A DNA stretch of 64,000 nucleotides from Lucifuga dentata (taxonomy: Eukaryota > Chordata > Actinopteri > Ophidiiformes > Bythitidae): the NCBI GenBank assembly GCA_014773175.1, contig VXCM01001427.1, positions 62,001-126,000 of the forward strand. Direction: 5' to 3'. The notes under the pieces are model-generated. The model did no database searches. It worked only from the letters and a program-made list of their open reading frames with translations, and was not told the DNA's origin. Positions 1 through 11,800 of this stretch are shown here, piece by piece. Within the stretch, counting starts at the first letter, position 1, and the number at the start of each line of letters is the position of its first letter. Made by a program: the position numbers and the translations under genes.

Positions 1-45
1 NCCCCCCAACCACTACTAATCCATTTTCATTGCACTAACCCCTGA

Positions 46-385
46 TTAAAGGACCATACCTGTGATTTTGCATGTTTGAGCCCAATAAATACAACCCACA
101 TACAACATTACTGCCAACCATTTTCCAGAACATACTACCGGAGTTTTTGCTACCTTCCAGACTGCCATTGGTTTCAATTCATTCCAGTATACTATAAAAA
201 CAAACTTGCAGAGACTTGAAATGTACTTCAGATAGGTAATCCATCACAGCATTTTTTTTTTTTTTTTTTTTTTTTTTACATTGTTTATTGAAGTAGAGTA
301 ATTTTAGCATTTCAGCACAGCGCTACACAGAAGACATTATGCTTCATGGGCTCAAATGTGCAAAATCACTGATATCGTCCTTTAA
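46..385. mobile_element. TTAA-flanked MITE, copy 1
   Basis: A non-autonomous inverted-repeat element. Both ends carry TTAA (46-49 and 382-385). Inside it, the left end AGGACCATACC-GTGATTTTGCA pairs with the reverse complement of the right end (AGGACGATATCAGTGATTTTGCA), and both continue into TTTGAGCCCA, giving inverted repeats of at least 35 bp. A T-run of about 26 lies at 252-277. There is no coding capacity. TTAA target duplication is known for piggyBac and Kolobok transposons; the superfamily here is inference. Five related copies lie in this window. Confidence 0.75.
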
Positions 386-1909
386 GAGAGAATTATTTGA
401 CGTTATATTAGGTGTTTGCTTTGGAGAAGCTTCTTTCATGTTCTGTACTAGCCAAATTAGGAGAAATATAATCAAGTTCCATCAATTTTACACTTACTCA
501 AAGTACATAAAGTGAAAAAATCTGAGCTGTTTCTTCTTTGATACTTTCATGCATCTTTTTTTTTTTTTTTTTTTTTTTTTTGTAATGAAGACTGACCTTG
601 TTACTTGGAACGTTATCCAGCAACACCCAGTTTATTAAAGAGTTTTGATCTATACCTTTACTTCAAAGCAATTTACGCAGAATGAAAACTTTGCTTTGTT
701 AATTAAAGCTGGGGAAGGAAATGGTAATAAACTTGTAGGTGTTAAGGTGGAAAAACATCTATAAAGTTTTAAAGTCAAACACCATAAAAATATGATAACA
801 ATATAATAAAAGTTATAATAACATAAGACCTTAGATGTAATCAGGAAAAATACACAAAAGAAGATCTGGGGTCAGCATTAACTAGCTGAGACAACCCATA
901 AAATATGTAATATGAGTCTGTAGTAATAACAAGAATTAAAAAAAAAAAAAAAAAAANAAAAAAAAAAAAAAAAAAGAATAATAATGGTTGATTTGAAAAG
1001 GAACAGCCTCTATGGATAAGAGGTAATTGTTCCACATCATGGTAGTAAAATAAGCTCATTTTATTTCTCCTAAAAGACTGCAGGCTTTTATTCCGCCTGC
1101 CCTGTCAAAATAAATGACTTCCTTGTCAGGACAGGTGGGAGTCGTAATAGAATGTAGCCACAGTAATGGGATGTAGTAATATGAAACGCTTCCATTTCTT
1201 AACAATGCTCTCCAACCTCTTATGAATAAGGCTAACATGAAGAGGATATAAGGTGAGGATTTTCAGCCTGTGCATTGCAGATGAGCAGGCTTATTGAGAG
1301 TAATAACTGTACAGGAGACTTAAAGGTCTACTGAAAGTGGTCCATATCCCACTAAATTACCTTCATCACTTCCTCAGGCGAGAGCACTTTTTTTTTTTGG
1401 GGGGGGGGGGGNGGGGGCAAATAGACTGGGATGGAACTAGCTGCCATATTTTCTTCGTCCGATTCTAAGGGAAGATAAGGAACACAGAAGCAGAAGTTGA
1501 AATTACAGGATGTCCATATGAGAGATTATTTGCATAATTATTTTGTAAAAAATTGTATTCCTCAGCTCAGTAACAATGTTAAAAATTAGATCTAAAGCTC
1601 AATGTATGAATATCACAACTGTGGATTCATTGATGCCCAGGTTTTCTGGTAAGGGACAGGGCTGTAATAACCTAGTAGGGTTCAAGTATTGGTCAAAATG
1701 AAATCACACATTCGTCTGCTTCTTTTTCTACATCAACTCAAATTGAGTTCCGTGCTGACATGCAAAGATGGACGTCCTCAACAATGACATGGGACTTAGG
1801 GGTTACCGACAAGCGAAAAGGCTGAAATGAGAAAGTAATGTTTTCTCCCTTACTGCTGCTTTTGGGTTGACTGTGAACAGTAACAATAATTCATAAAAAA
1901 AAAAACAAA
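386..1909. other. No gene seen; homopolymer-rich stretch
   Basis: AT-rich DNA with long homopolymers: T-run 556-581, A-run 938-975 broken by an N at 957, and a T-run followed by a G-run at 1389-1417 with an N at 1412. The only open frames are short ones created by the A/T runs. No repeat family or gene was recognised. Confidence 0.6.
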
Positions 1910-2656
1910 CAAACATTGTAACTACACAATGTCATGCAAAATAAGCACCTGGATAACAGAAACTCATGAATAAAGCTTCCATTATGTTAATAAGTGCATT
2001 GGTGTTTCATTATCAATCCATTGTTGTAAGGGTGCCTCTGTAATGAGATGCTACATATTTAAAAGCAGGCTATATGCTGCTTTGTCTAGTGTTAAAACGA
2101 AATGGATATGTCAAATCAGCAAATGAACCCTAAATTCTCTGCTTTAGAGCACAACTTAAAAGACTGGCCCTAAGATAAGAGAGAAAAGAGATCCAGACAC
2201 CAGAAGTCCCATTGCACATTAGCTGTGTGTTGCATGCAAGAGAGAGAGAGAGAGATGCAAAGCATAGGCTGACGCTGGAGCAAGATGTATAGTGACAATA
2301 GAATGTGAGTGTGATCAGATCAAAACTCTACATTTAAATACACTGATCAACTGAGTGGGCTATTTATCAAATGTATTGATCACTAACACAAGTGAGGCAA
2401 AGAGTTTAAAATATTGCACAGAATTCTTACTGCTCAAATCTACCACCAGACTGAAACATGTCTTGATGTTTGCATGATGGTGTGTTTTATGAATTACTTC
2501 CCTGACATGTAAATAAGAAAATACCATAGTAACTTAATGCAAATGCTAAAAGATGTCAGTAACAGGCATTTATGAATGAGGGAACATGATTGTGTGATGC
2601 TATTTGTCCTTACTGACATGTTAAATCTGGGGCTGTGTTTTCTGAATTACCCTATG
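1910..2656. repeat. Dispersed repeat, copy A (matches 22672-23332)
   Basis: About 0.7 kb that aligns by eye, with small indels, to 22672-23332 in the same orientation. Shared landmarks in order: GTCATGC-AAATAAG at the start; TGTTGTAAGG; a short AG microsatellite here (2240-2254) where the other copy has a GT microsatellite; ACTTATCAACTGAG/ACTGATCAACTGAG; TGTGTTTTATGAAT; AATACCATAGTA; AACAGGCA-TTATGAATGAGG; and GCTGTGTTTT at the end. No coding capacity and no clear terminal repeats. A short related fragment lies at 58685-58745. Class unknown. Confidence 0.65.
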
Positions 2657-3614
2657 TATGTATTATGGGTTATGTATTTATTTATGCTATGTATTCTGCG
2701 TAACTTAATGTGTTAGAGAGGCACAACTTCAGCCTGTAGTTTCTGCTGTTGTGTTGAAATAAGTTACAAAAAAAATATGTTACTGTCCTCTCCGACACAA
2801 TCTCAACCATAAAAAACAATGAATACTATAAGCTTCACAAATGCAGATCGTATTACAGGGCTGTTGCATTGGATTGCATTATTTCGAAAAGGTGTTCATA
2901 TTATTACACCTCCTGTATATTTGGATTTCAAGGACAATCACTGCTTGTGGGTCAGTGAAAATGGGCAGGCCCATTTATCAAAAGAGAAAATGATTTGGCT
3001 TTGCTGAAACTCCAAGGATGCTGCATGTTTGCTGCATTAAGTAACAGTTTTGATTTTAAGATGAATATATTGTATTTAATATATTTTGATAAGAAAAAAA
3101 TCTCTCAGTTACAGAGCAGATTGAGGAATAACAACAAACTCTGCAGCTCTGCACAGCTTTCAGTCACTTTTATCTCATCATTTTAAGGCCAAGTACAGAC
3201 TGTATGTTTGAGTCACGTGGCTCTCACAAGCATCCTTTTACAAAATTTTGGGCATTCATTTAAAGCAAAACGTCTCAGACAAGTCTTTATGCTGGGTAGG
3301 TAGTCCATGAGAGATGAGAGACATATGCAGAGACAAAGTGTGCAGGTAGTTGGTGATGAAAGTAAAATACAGTATGTAGCTGTAAATTAAAAATATTTCT
3401 CAAAAGACAGCACATCAAACTAGAGCTGAAAAGAGAAACAACTGCACTGGGATGCTTGTGTTGCTCTGTGTCTACCACATGCAAAATGCTATAAGTAGGC
3501 ATTGGATGCCAACACATTAGACATGACAACTTGATAATTCAGATGTTTATCAGGGCTGTATTTCTGAGATTATGGTTGTTGTTCACAAGAGCTGAAAAAT
3601 AGCTTAATGCATCT
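2657..3614. other. No gene seen
   Basis: AT-rich sequence with short open frames of about 60-80 codons on both strands. None has a recognisable domain, a convincing start context or splice signals. No repeat family was recognised. Confidence 0.6.
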
Positions 3615-4190
3615 TTAAAGGACAATACCATCTATTGTGTATGTTTGAGCCCATACATTGTGTTAATGACAACCATTTCCCAAAGTATACTAGTTTCATG
3701 GTAAATTTTATTATTGTTTTTCTACCTTCCAGACGTCCATTAGTTTCAGTTTCTTCCAGTATGCTATAAAAAATAAACTAGTATAGACTTGAAATGGACT
3801 TGATATGGGTAATCCATCACAGCAAACACCATGTCTGTTATGTTTTTTTTTCTTTTGTCAAAATAACTTTATTTAACCGATCCAACATGAAGCTACACAG
3901 AAGAGAATGTATGTCTCTGCCAGGGAATATAGTCACAGAAGATGGCCTTTACTGAGACATTAAAACAACCATCCCTTCTATATTCAGACATATGTGTCAG
4001 CAGGCAAAAGATTGGATTTTAAGGCCAATGTATAACTTGAACATTTTATTTTGAAATAACAAAAATAACAAAATAACAGGAAAATTAAAATACATTTTAT
4101 GGTTTGGAAAATGTTTGTCTGTAACCTAAACTATATTCGGGTAGTATTTATTGGGCTTAAACATGCAAAATCACCATTATGATTCTTTCA
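3615..4190. mobile_element. TTAA MITE, copy 2
   Basis: Starts at TTAA (3615-3618) followed by AGGACAATACC and ATGTTTGAGCCCA. Ends in GGGCTTAAACATGCAAAATCACC and a decayed TTCA (4187-4190). The interior shares CTACCTTCCAGAC, GGTAATCCATCACAGCA and CTGCCAGGGAATATAG with copies 1, 4 or 6, so it belongs to the same family. It is non-coding and more diverged at its right end than copy 1. Confidence 0.7.
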
Positions 4191-5533
4191 CGTTGTAGAG
4201 AAAAACTACTTCATTTTGTTTCAGCACTCTCATGTTTACACTGAAAATGACAGTGAAAGTACACATGGGATGCAAATCAGTGGAAGAGAAATGCTCAATT
4301 ATTCATTATTGCTCTCCCATGTGCTTTCAGTGATGAATCATTGTCATCAGATGGAGTGAAAAGAGAAACCATCTTCCAAATAACTCATATTCCTCATTAA
4401 GATTTAAAGCATGAATAATAGATAACAACCTTTTCTAGACACTTGCTCTGATCCGAGGCTGTCTAATGCCAACTGACTACTTACTGTGTTCTCTGCTGTA
4501 AAGGACATTCTGGTATAAAAAGAACCTGTCCATGCAGATAAATAATCTAATCATTACTAAAAGTAAATGGAGGGCATGCTGTGCTCTCATGAATTTTTTA
4601 TTCAGAGAGTCAGCCAACATTTACTAGTGGGCCCCACATGGCTAAGTGATAGACTGGCAATTTTGGATAACCCAAATGGGAAGCACCCCAACCAGCAATT
4701 GACTTGGGTCACTGCCAGCATCTGAACTTTGAATCAAACAGTTCAGAAGATTTATAGCATAGTGGATTAGAGACTGTGATCTTTGTGAGTATGCACCAAA
4801 TGGTTTACAGGCAGTCATAGCTGATTGACAGTTGTAGTAAAGTCTTAGTCTTGATCTGGTTCAAGTTCAGTTCACATAAAGTGAGTAATTGTTTTAAAGG
4901 TTTTGAAACCTGCCTACTGCCACATTGCCAGTATGTGGAATTGCATGTAACAGGTATTCTCAGCCATTTCTTTTGGTGAACAATGTCTTTGAGGTAAATA
5001 TTAGAGATTGCAATTTCGAAACTTTAATACAGTTTTGACGAATTTGAAATAACTATTGTTTTTAAACATTTCCAAACTGTTTTGAACCCCCGGTGCTTTT
5101 CCAAATTCTCAAAATGAAACTGATCAGCCTCAACAATAAATCACAGGAATTGCATCTGATTTACTATCATTATTTATGATAAAGGAATTTCAGTGTTATT
5201 TGGTAGAAGGGATCGTTATGCAATTCAAGTTTAGAAATTTCTGGACATGGAGGTAATGACATTGATCACATTTTGAAACACAATTGTAAACCTGTGTCGA
5301 ATGGATCCATGAATATCAAAATTGCTACCTCTAATAGTTTTATTACCAAGCTTCATTTTCCAGTACATCAGGGAATTTCACATGTAGGCCTAACAAACAA
5401 CCGATTAAATTATTCAAGTAAGAATATCTTAAAAACATTCAAAGTAGGGACTAAATTACATCATCATTCTATTACCAAATAAATAATAAATCTAAATCAC
5501 TTAACACATTTGCATTTCTGGCCTCTGCAGATA
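4191..5533. other. No gene seen; one imperfect hairpin
   Basis: AT-rich sequence. An imperfect inverted repeat (4251-4270 with 4315-4332, 44-nt loop) is the only structured feature. No coding frame is supported. The stretch at 4625-4790 has weak similarity to a tRNA-like promoter but was not accepted as a SINE. Confidence 0.5.
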
Positions 5534-6725
5534 TACACCGATCAGCCGCAATATTAAAACCAGTGACACGGGAAGTGAATAACATGGGTCATCTGGTTAC
5601 AATGGCACCTGTCAAGGGGAAGATATATTAGCTCAACAGTTGGTGAACAGTCAGTTCTTGAAGTTGGTGCTGGAAGCAGGAAAAATGGACAAGCGTAAGG
5701 ATCTGAGCGACTTTGAAAAGGGCCAACTTGTGACAGTTAGAAGACTGGGTCAGAGCAACTCCAAAATAGCAGGTGTTATGGCGTGTTCTTGGTATGCAGT
5801 GGTAACCTATCAAAAGTGGTCCAAGGAAGGACAACCAGTGAACCAGTGACAGGGTCATGGTGCCCAATGTTCACTGATGCACATGTGGAGTGAAGGCTAG
5901 CCCGTTTGGTCTGAGGTCCCACAGAATGCTGGCTATGATAGACAGTTGTCAGAAACACAGAGCATGGCAGCTTGCTGCATATGGGGCTGCGTAGCTGCAG
6001 ACCAGTCAGAGTGCCCATGCTGACCCCTGTCCACTGCCGAAAGTGCCTACAATGGGCACATGAGCATCAGAACAGGACCATGGAGCAATGGAATAAAGCG
6101 GCCTGGTCTGACGAATCATGTTTTCTTTGACATCATGCGGACAGCCGGGTACATGTGCATCATTTACCTGCCTGGGGAAGAGATGTATCAGGATGCACCA
6201 TGGGAAGAAGGCAAGCCGGCGGAGGCAGTGTGATGATCTGGGCAATGTTCTGCTGGGAAACCTTGGGTCCTGGCATTCATGTGGATGTTACTTTGACATG
6301 TACCATCTACCTAAACATTGTTGCAGACCAAGTACATCCCTTCATGGCAACGGTATTCCCTGATGGCAGTGGCCCCTTTCAGCAGGGTAATGCACCCTGC
6401 CACACTGCAAAACTTGTTCAGGAATGGTTTGAGGAACATGACAAAGAGTTCAAGATGTTGACTTGGTCACCAAATTCCCCAGATCTCAATCCAATCGAGC
6501 ATCTGTGGAATGTGCTGGAAAAACAAGCCAATCCATGGAGGCCCCACCTCGCAACTTACAAGACTTAAAGGATCTGCTGCTAACGTCTTGGTGCCAGATA
6601 CCACAGGACACCTTCAGAGGTCTTGTGGAGTCTATACCTCAATGTGTCAGAATTGTTTTGGCGGCACAAGGGGGACCCTACACAATATTAAGCAGGTGGT
6701 TTTAATGTTGTAGCTGATTACGTTG
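5534..6725 (+). mobile_element. Tc1-like DNA transposon, inactive
   Basis: A near full-length Tc1/mariner-superfamily element. The left end (ATCAGCCGCAATATTAAAAC from about 5540) is the inverted repeat of the right end, whose reverse complement reads AATCAGCTACAACATTAAAAC; these lie just inside a TA on the left (5532-5535) and a decayed right end near 6720-6731. Between the ends lies a complete-length but broken transposase. The exact right boundary is uncertain because the terminal bases after GCTGATTA have diverged. Sequence style matches a Tc1 family common in teleosts (recall, not searched). Confidence 0.9.
5685..6702 (+). pseudogene. Tc1-like transposase pseudogene
   Basis: Would encode a DDE transposase that binds the element's inverted repeats and moves it by cut and paste. 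The span from the ATG at 5685 to about 6702 is about 339 codons, the usual Tc1 length. The first frame (MDKRKDLSDFEKGQ, a helix-turn-helix start) runs to a stop at 5847-5849. The middle has several frame changes. A long open frame runs 6155-6568 with MIWAMFCWETLGPGIHV and SPDLNPIEHLW, and the C-terminus continues in another frame (6463-6705, ILSRWF end). The first catalytic D is readable at 6110-6112 (WSDES). The second, normally in QQDNAPCH, is a glycine here (QQGNAPCH, GGT at 6386-6388). The third acidic residue is the E of NPIEHLW. The copy is dead by frameshifts, stops and loss of a catalytic residue. Confidence 0.88.
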
Positions 6726-8727
6726 TTTGTATCATGTCAGCTCTGTGCATGTGACATGCATTGCTGGTAGAGTAGGAGATAGATACAATATAAAATATGC
6801 AATGTGTGTCACATGATTTATATTTTATATGTACCGACTATGGAGCAAGCAGTTTGCATTATAGTTTATGATCGGTATATATGATCCAGACCTGTGTAGC
6901 AAACCTATTGCCTGCAGTTACAACCCTGAGGTTCATTCAGTGAATAAGGAGGCTGGATTTAGAATCTCTGTCTGCCAAGAGGGGCATCTAATCTATCTCC
7001 CTCTCTGGTTTGGAGTAAGTATTACCAGCAACATGTGTTACTTAAAGCTTCAGGCACACAACCAGCCAAAGATTAACCCACTATGACAAATGCTTAGGGG
7101 CATCATGTCTCTTAGGTTTAAAGGAAATATACATGCTTTTTTTTACTGAGAGATAAGGCTTCTTACAGCTACTATCACTCTGGAAGACGGGTGTGAACGT
7201 GTGTGTTTATGTCTATGTGTGCATGTGTGACACTGTGTGTGTGCAGAGAAAAGTGCCCTGTGGTGAGTGGACAAGAGAACATTTCAGTGTTAGATCTCAT
7301 AGAACTCCAGGCAGCAAGTCATGCTGCTCATAATTCATGACATTTTGAAAAGCTTTTCATTTCACAACTTCACAGCTTCAAATACTGGGTTCAAGTTGTA
7401 GTGGGAAGTCTGCTGAGCTGAAGAATTAATAACAGCCTGTTCATCATGACTGATGTTCATATCTTTCTACGAGTAAGAGTGTCGAACAGTCGGGAACTCA
7501 TAAAAAATTCATTAACTCGCCTAAGGGTATACTGCTGAGGTCCCTGGGCATTTTGTTGGAAATCACAAAGTCCTCTAAAGTATGATCAAATTAAAACAGG
7601 CACACCCAGGTTTATAGGTTTATTAGCCTTTGCATTTTATATAGATCATACTTTTATTACAGGTGTAATCATATTTAAATAGTTAAAAACTTTGACTTAC
7701 AGGTAAGAAATCAGCAGTTTTTTTTTCTCAATAGAACGACAGCATCTCAAAATGTGTAACATTTTAGATGCAGCTGTTTAGTGTATGTATGTATTAACAG
7801 ATGATGTATTAATAGACCTATCAAGGGCCATATAGACATACTTTTAAAACAAACCAAAATAAGATGAACAAATAACCGTTCACCCAAGATTATAAGTAAT
7901 AACATTAAAAACAATAAAATGTCTCTCACAGTCTACAGAGAAGTCCATGTTGTTGAAAGTAAGTTGAGTTGAGTGAGTTAATGACTGAGTTGATTGTAAT
8001 CTCTGATGAGGATATATCTATTATCACAGGTCCATTTAGATATATAGTTAGCTGTTAGCCAGGACAAAAAGTCAGAAATTTTGGACAAAAAGTCAGAAAA
8101 TGACATACCCAAATGAGAATGGCTATATCTCCTCAGTCCCTTTGTAAACAGACATAAGCTTGGGCTTTTCTGAAAGCTCAGTCTCTAGTTTCTTGGGAAT
8201 CATCAGATTTGTTCTCTAAGTATTACAGTTCCACAGTAATACAGTTCCAGAGTAATAGAAGTAAACCACAGTAAATAAATGTAAATTTCCATCCTCAGCT
8301 GGGAAAAAAAACCCACCTTATTTACTTCAAAAAAAAAACAAAAAAAAAAAAAAAAANAAAAAAAAAAAAAAAAAGCTACCGGTGGCTTTGTCTGGTGGAG
8401 CTCTGGTTGCACTGGATGAATAGCTACACGTCTGACCAATTCCTGGATAAAATATGATTGCAATATCACCTAAAATGAGTTCTGTAGGCTGAATTTACTA
8501 AGTAAATATCCAGGCGGAGCTCAATAAAAAGCTACTGGGAGCCCTTTAAAAAAAAAAAAAAAAAAACACTAGGTAAACTACTGATATTTTAGATAAAATG
8601 TGTATTTATCTGTTTTAATTTGTTTTATACATTATCTCTGCTCAGTGAGCTGTTTTGTGTGTAGGTGTGAATTTTCACAATTTGGGGCCCCTTCTTCCCC
8701 TTCCTTTGTTGTGCATATGGCCCACAG
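6726..8727. other. No gene seen
   Basis: AT-rich, with a degenerate GT-rich stretch near 7196-7245, an A-run with an N at 8357, and a short two-unit tandem repeat of period 21 (GGACAAAAAGTCAGAAA at 8062-8078 and 8083-8099). Another A-run lies at 8549-8566. No coding or transposon signature was recognised. Confidence 0.55.
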
Positions 8728-8850
8728 CAGGGCTCTGTGTCTCAGTGTGTGACAGCAATGATACTTTACCCAGCAACTCAATATATTGTTAGAAAGCTTA
8801 TCTCATTGGCTAAACGATCAGTCAGTCGCTGGAAGTCTGCCTGGAAACTG
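8728..8850 (+). other. Candidate internal exon, unverified
   Basis: A 123-bp stretch with exon-like edges. On its left a pyrimidine-rich tract (CCCCTTCTTCCCCTTCC) leads into CCCACAG; on its right AAACTG is followed by the strong donor GTGAGT. One frame is open throughout (41 codons, phase 0 at both ends, reading QGSVSQCVTAMILYPATQYI at the start), and it stays open to 9027. I recognise no protein family, and the opposite strand is also open here, which weakens the case. It could be chance in a splice-site-rich genome. Confidence 0.2.
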
Positions 8851-11800
8851 GTGAGTTTTTCCTGCCAAACCAAATGGGCTATGCTTATTTCGAAGGAGAC
8901 AGCCTGGTTGGGCATTTCGAGATCCAGTATACCAATTCTTATGCTAGGATCATCCAAGATGGCTTCTTTTCTTTCAAAGATCCTGACTGACAAAAGAAGA
9001 GCACTCACACTGTGTGAAAAAGCCTAATGGCTGCCATGAGCCATGTTATAGATGAAAATTTTCTGGTGTCCCAATTAATACCTCTTCACTTGACAAAACA
9101 TCTTTGTGGACACTTTTCGAAGTGGATTACAAGTATAGCAAAAGGAATGGTCTAAATGTGATCATTAGACTCTTTTGCTAATGACAACAATATGGAATTG
9201 ATGTGGATTATTCAAAATTCTGGGATGTCAGACTTGTTTAAAGGTAAGGAACTGTGAAATATAACAACTACTTCCGGTTTACTCAGCCCAACATAACAAC
9301 CTATTTTCTTTACACCAGACACTTTTTCCGAAAACTCAACATACACTTTGGATAGAGGGAACTCTAATGTTTTTATTAATGTATAATGTGTCCATGTTGA
9401 TGAAGGTATTTACCAGTGAGGTACAAATAAACAAAAGTACTGCAAACTAGGTGGCTGCACCAGCCTGCAGGCAGGCTGTGTCCTTCATAACAGGTTCTGC
9501 ATTTGCCCAACTACACACAATTCTGGTTAAGTAAATCCATAAGTTGGTCTTACTGCTAAAAGAAAGAAAGAAAAAAAAAGACCTAAATCTGCACTGGCCC
9601 AGACTTCCTGTAGTCCACTACCCCTAAACAGATGAGCCAAGATGGAGAATGAAGCAAAACTAATTTAAGTTCTAGGTTGCAACTTCAAGTTTTTTTTTTT
9701 CTTCAGGCATATAAACTGCAGCTACATTTTCTATATTTCTGTAATGATGATGTGGTTTGAGCAATCATAAATGACTTTGGTTGAATTTACATATAAGTTT
9801 TTCCATATGTGACAGCTATCCAATCTGCCTGAGTTGCATGAAGCAGCTAAAAGTAAACGGTAACAGATTCTTCTGAGGATATTTGAACACAACACGATCC
9901 ATCTGTATGTACTATTTTTATCTCCAGAGACAGGTGGTAACTGAATATCCACTACTCATGGTCAAGCCAGGAGTCAGGGTGCTGCTTCATCAAAAGGAAG
10001 TCCCTATATCTCTGGCAAACATAAATAGCAGCATTATATCTAAGTGGGGCAGCGGTTGGGGAAATCAGGGGTTCAAGAGTTCTCTGTCTAAGGCCTTCTT
10101 GAAGTTGAAATAGGCAGAGAGACATACATCTGGGTCCCTCTCATGGGTGTCCATGCTGACGTAAAGAAACCTGTTTTTAGCAACCACAACAGGTGTTTCT
10201 GAGATTGAAATTCAGCTTCCTTCCTGATTATCTCCATCTGTGTGTGAATGGATAAATGTAAATTTGCTTTGCATTAAATGCACAACACAATTTGAAGGAA
10301 GTCCTTTGCTATAGCATTCTGCTGTAGTCCTTGTAGTCCTACACATTAATAATGCATGCTACCATGTGGATAACAGTCCTGTTGGAAATAAGGAACAAAC
10401 CAATTTTATTTACTTCTATGAAATGTTGCAACACAGTTAAGTCACATGGCCTGTAAATGTACTTGTGTGGATGTATGTTTGTATGTAAGTGTGCCAGTAG
10501 ATCTTGATACCTGATGAAAAGTAATAATCTTATTGTGTTCTGCGGTTTGTATTTTAATTGGTATTATCTCTTTCCTTTTTTTATTCATCCTTCTTTTCTT
10601 CAAGCCTTTTTTTTTTTTTTTTTTTTTTAGTTAGAATCAGTGAGAATATGCTAAATCATCTTAAAAGGATATTGAAAAAAAAACCTCTTTAAGAGGTACA
10701 TTAAGATACAGTATTTCATATTCCTAGAGATGTTTCTGCATTGTTCATATTTGTATGCTGGTAACATTTGTGCCCTTTTGTCTCCTATTGCTTGAGGATG
10801 TCATCAGTAAAGGGGATCAAATAAGTGAACCAAAGACAGTGGTCAGATTAAACATATTGAATTTCTTCTATAAAACAAACAGCAGAGTCTAGTTGAGGGG
10901 GAAAAAACAAATCCTCCTCTACTCCAATTTCAAACCTCTTGTGATCAACCAGAGGAAAATGACAAACATTAATGATATGTTATGTATTATCCTGTTTGAG
11001 AATTAAGGTGACATATGTCTTTTTTTTTTTTTTTTCNAGAGAGAAAAAAAAAAAAACATCTCCTGGTCAGTTTTAACCCTGCAAAAATCATCATCTAAAC
11101 TGTGAAAAGCACACAAAATGAGCCTTTTATTTGTCTTTCATACATGTTCGAGGATTCAGACAAAAGTCTAAAAGCCTCAAGATTAAAATCATCCAATCCC
11201 ATCACTCAATGAATTTTGCTAAGTGCAAAACATGCTGCTTTAACACATTCTTTAATTTGACTAAATTACACTAATATAATTAAATCATTGTCATAATGGA
11301 TTTAGAAAAGATATTAAATACAAATCACAGTAAATTGTATATTAGCCAAATTGATATTGACTCCATAACATTTTGCACACACAGTTGAAAGATGTGTCAG
11401 GAAACAGCTTGTGGGGTTCTGCTTTCTGCACTGCACAGAACACAAGGAAACTTTGAATGCTGAAGTCTTTCCTTTGATCACAGTAGATCTCTGTAAGAGG
11501 ATTAAACTGTCTTTTTAGATAAATTTGCCTCTGAGGCAAATAAATCTTCGACATTCGAGGAATAAAATCTGTAACCTTTTGCATCACATACAGTGACATT
11601 AGTCAAAAATACAAACCCTTGAAACAGTTTATTTAGTCATTGCTTGTCAAACATTACAAAGCATGTAAGAATTCAGCAGTGAAAAGTGAGTGAATGATCT
11701 AATTTGCAAAAGAAATTAGTCCCCAGATGATATTATATTTTCCATCCCATTTGTTTGTCTGTCTGTTAGTTAAAAAGACAACCTTGTGAAAGATTTTAGG

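Noticed and set aside
7391..10075. GGTTCAAGTT at about 7389 and GGGGTTCAAGAGTT at about 10067 as tRNA or SINE box B
   Set aside because: No cloverleaf could be drawn, box A is missing or poor, and there is no tail or target duplication.
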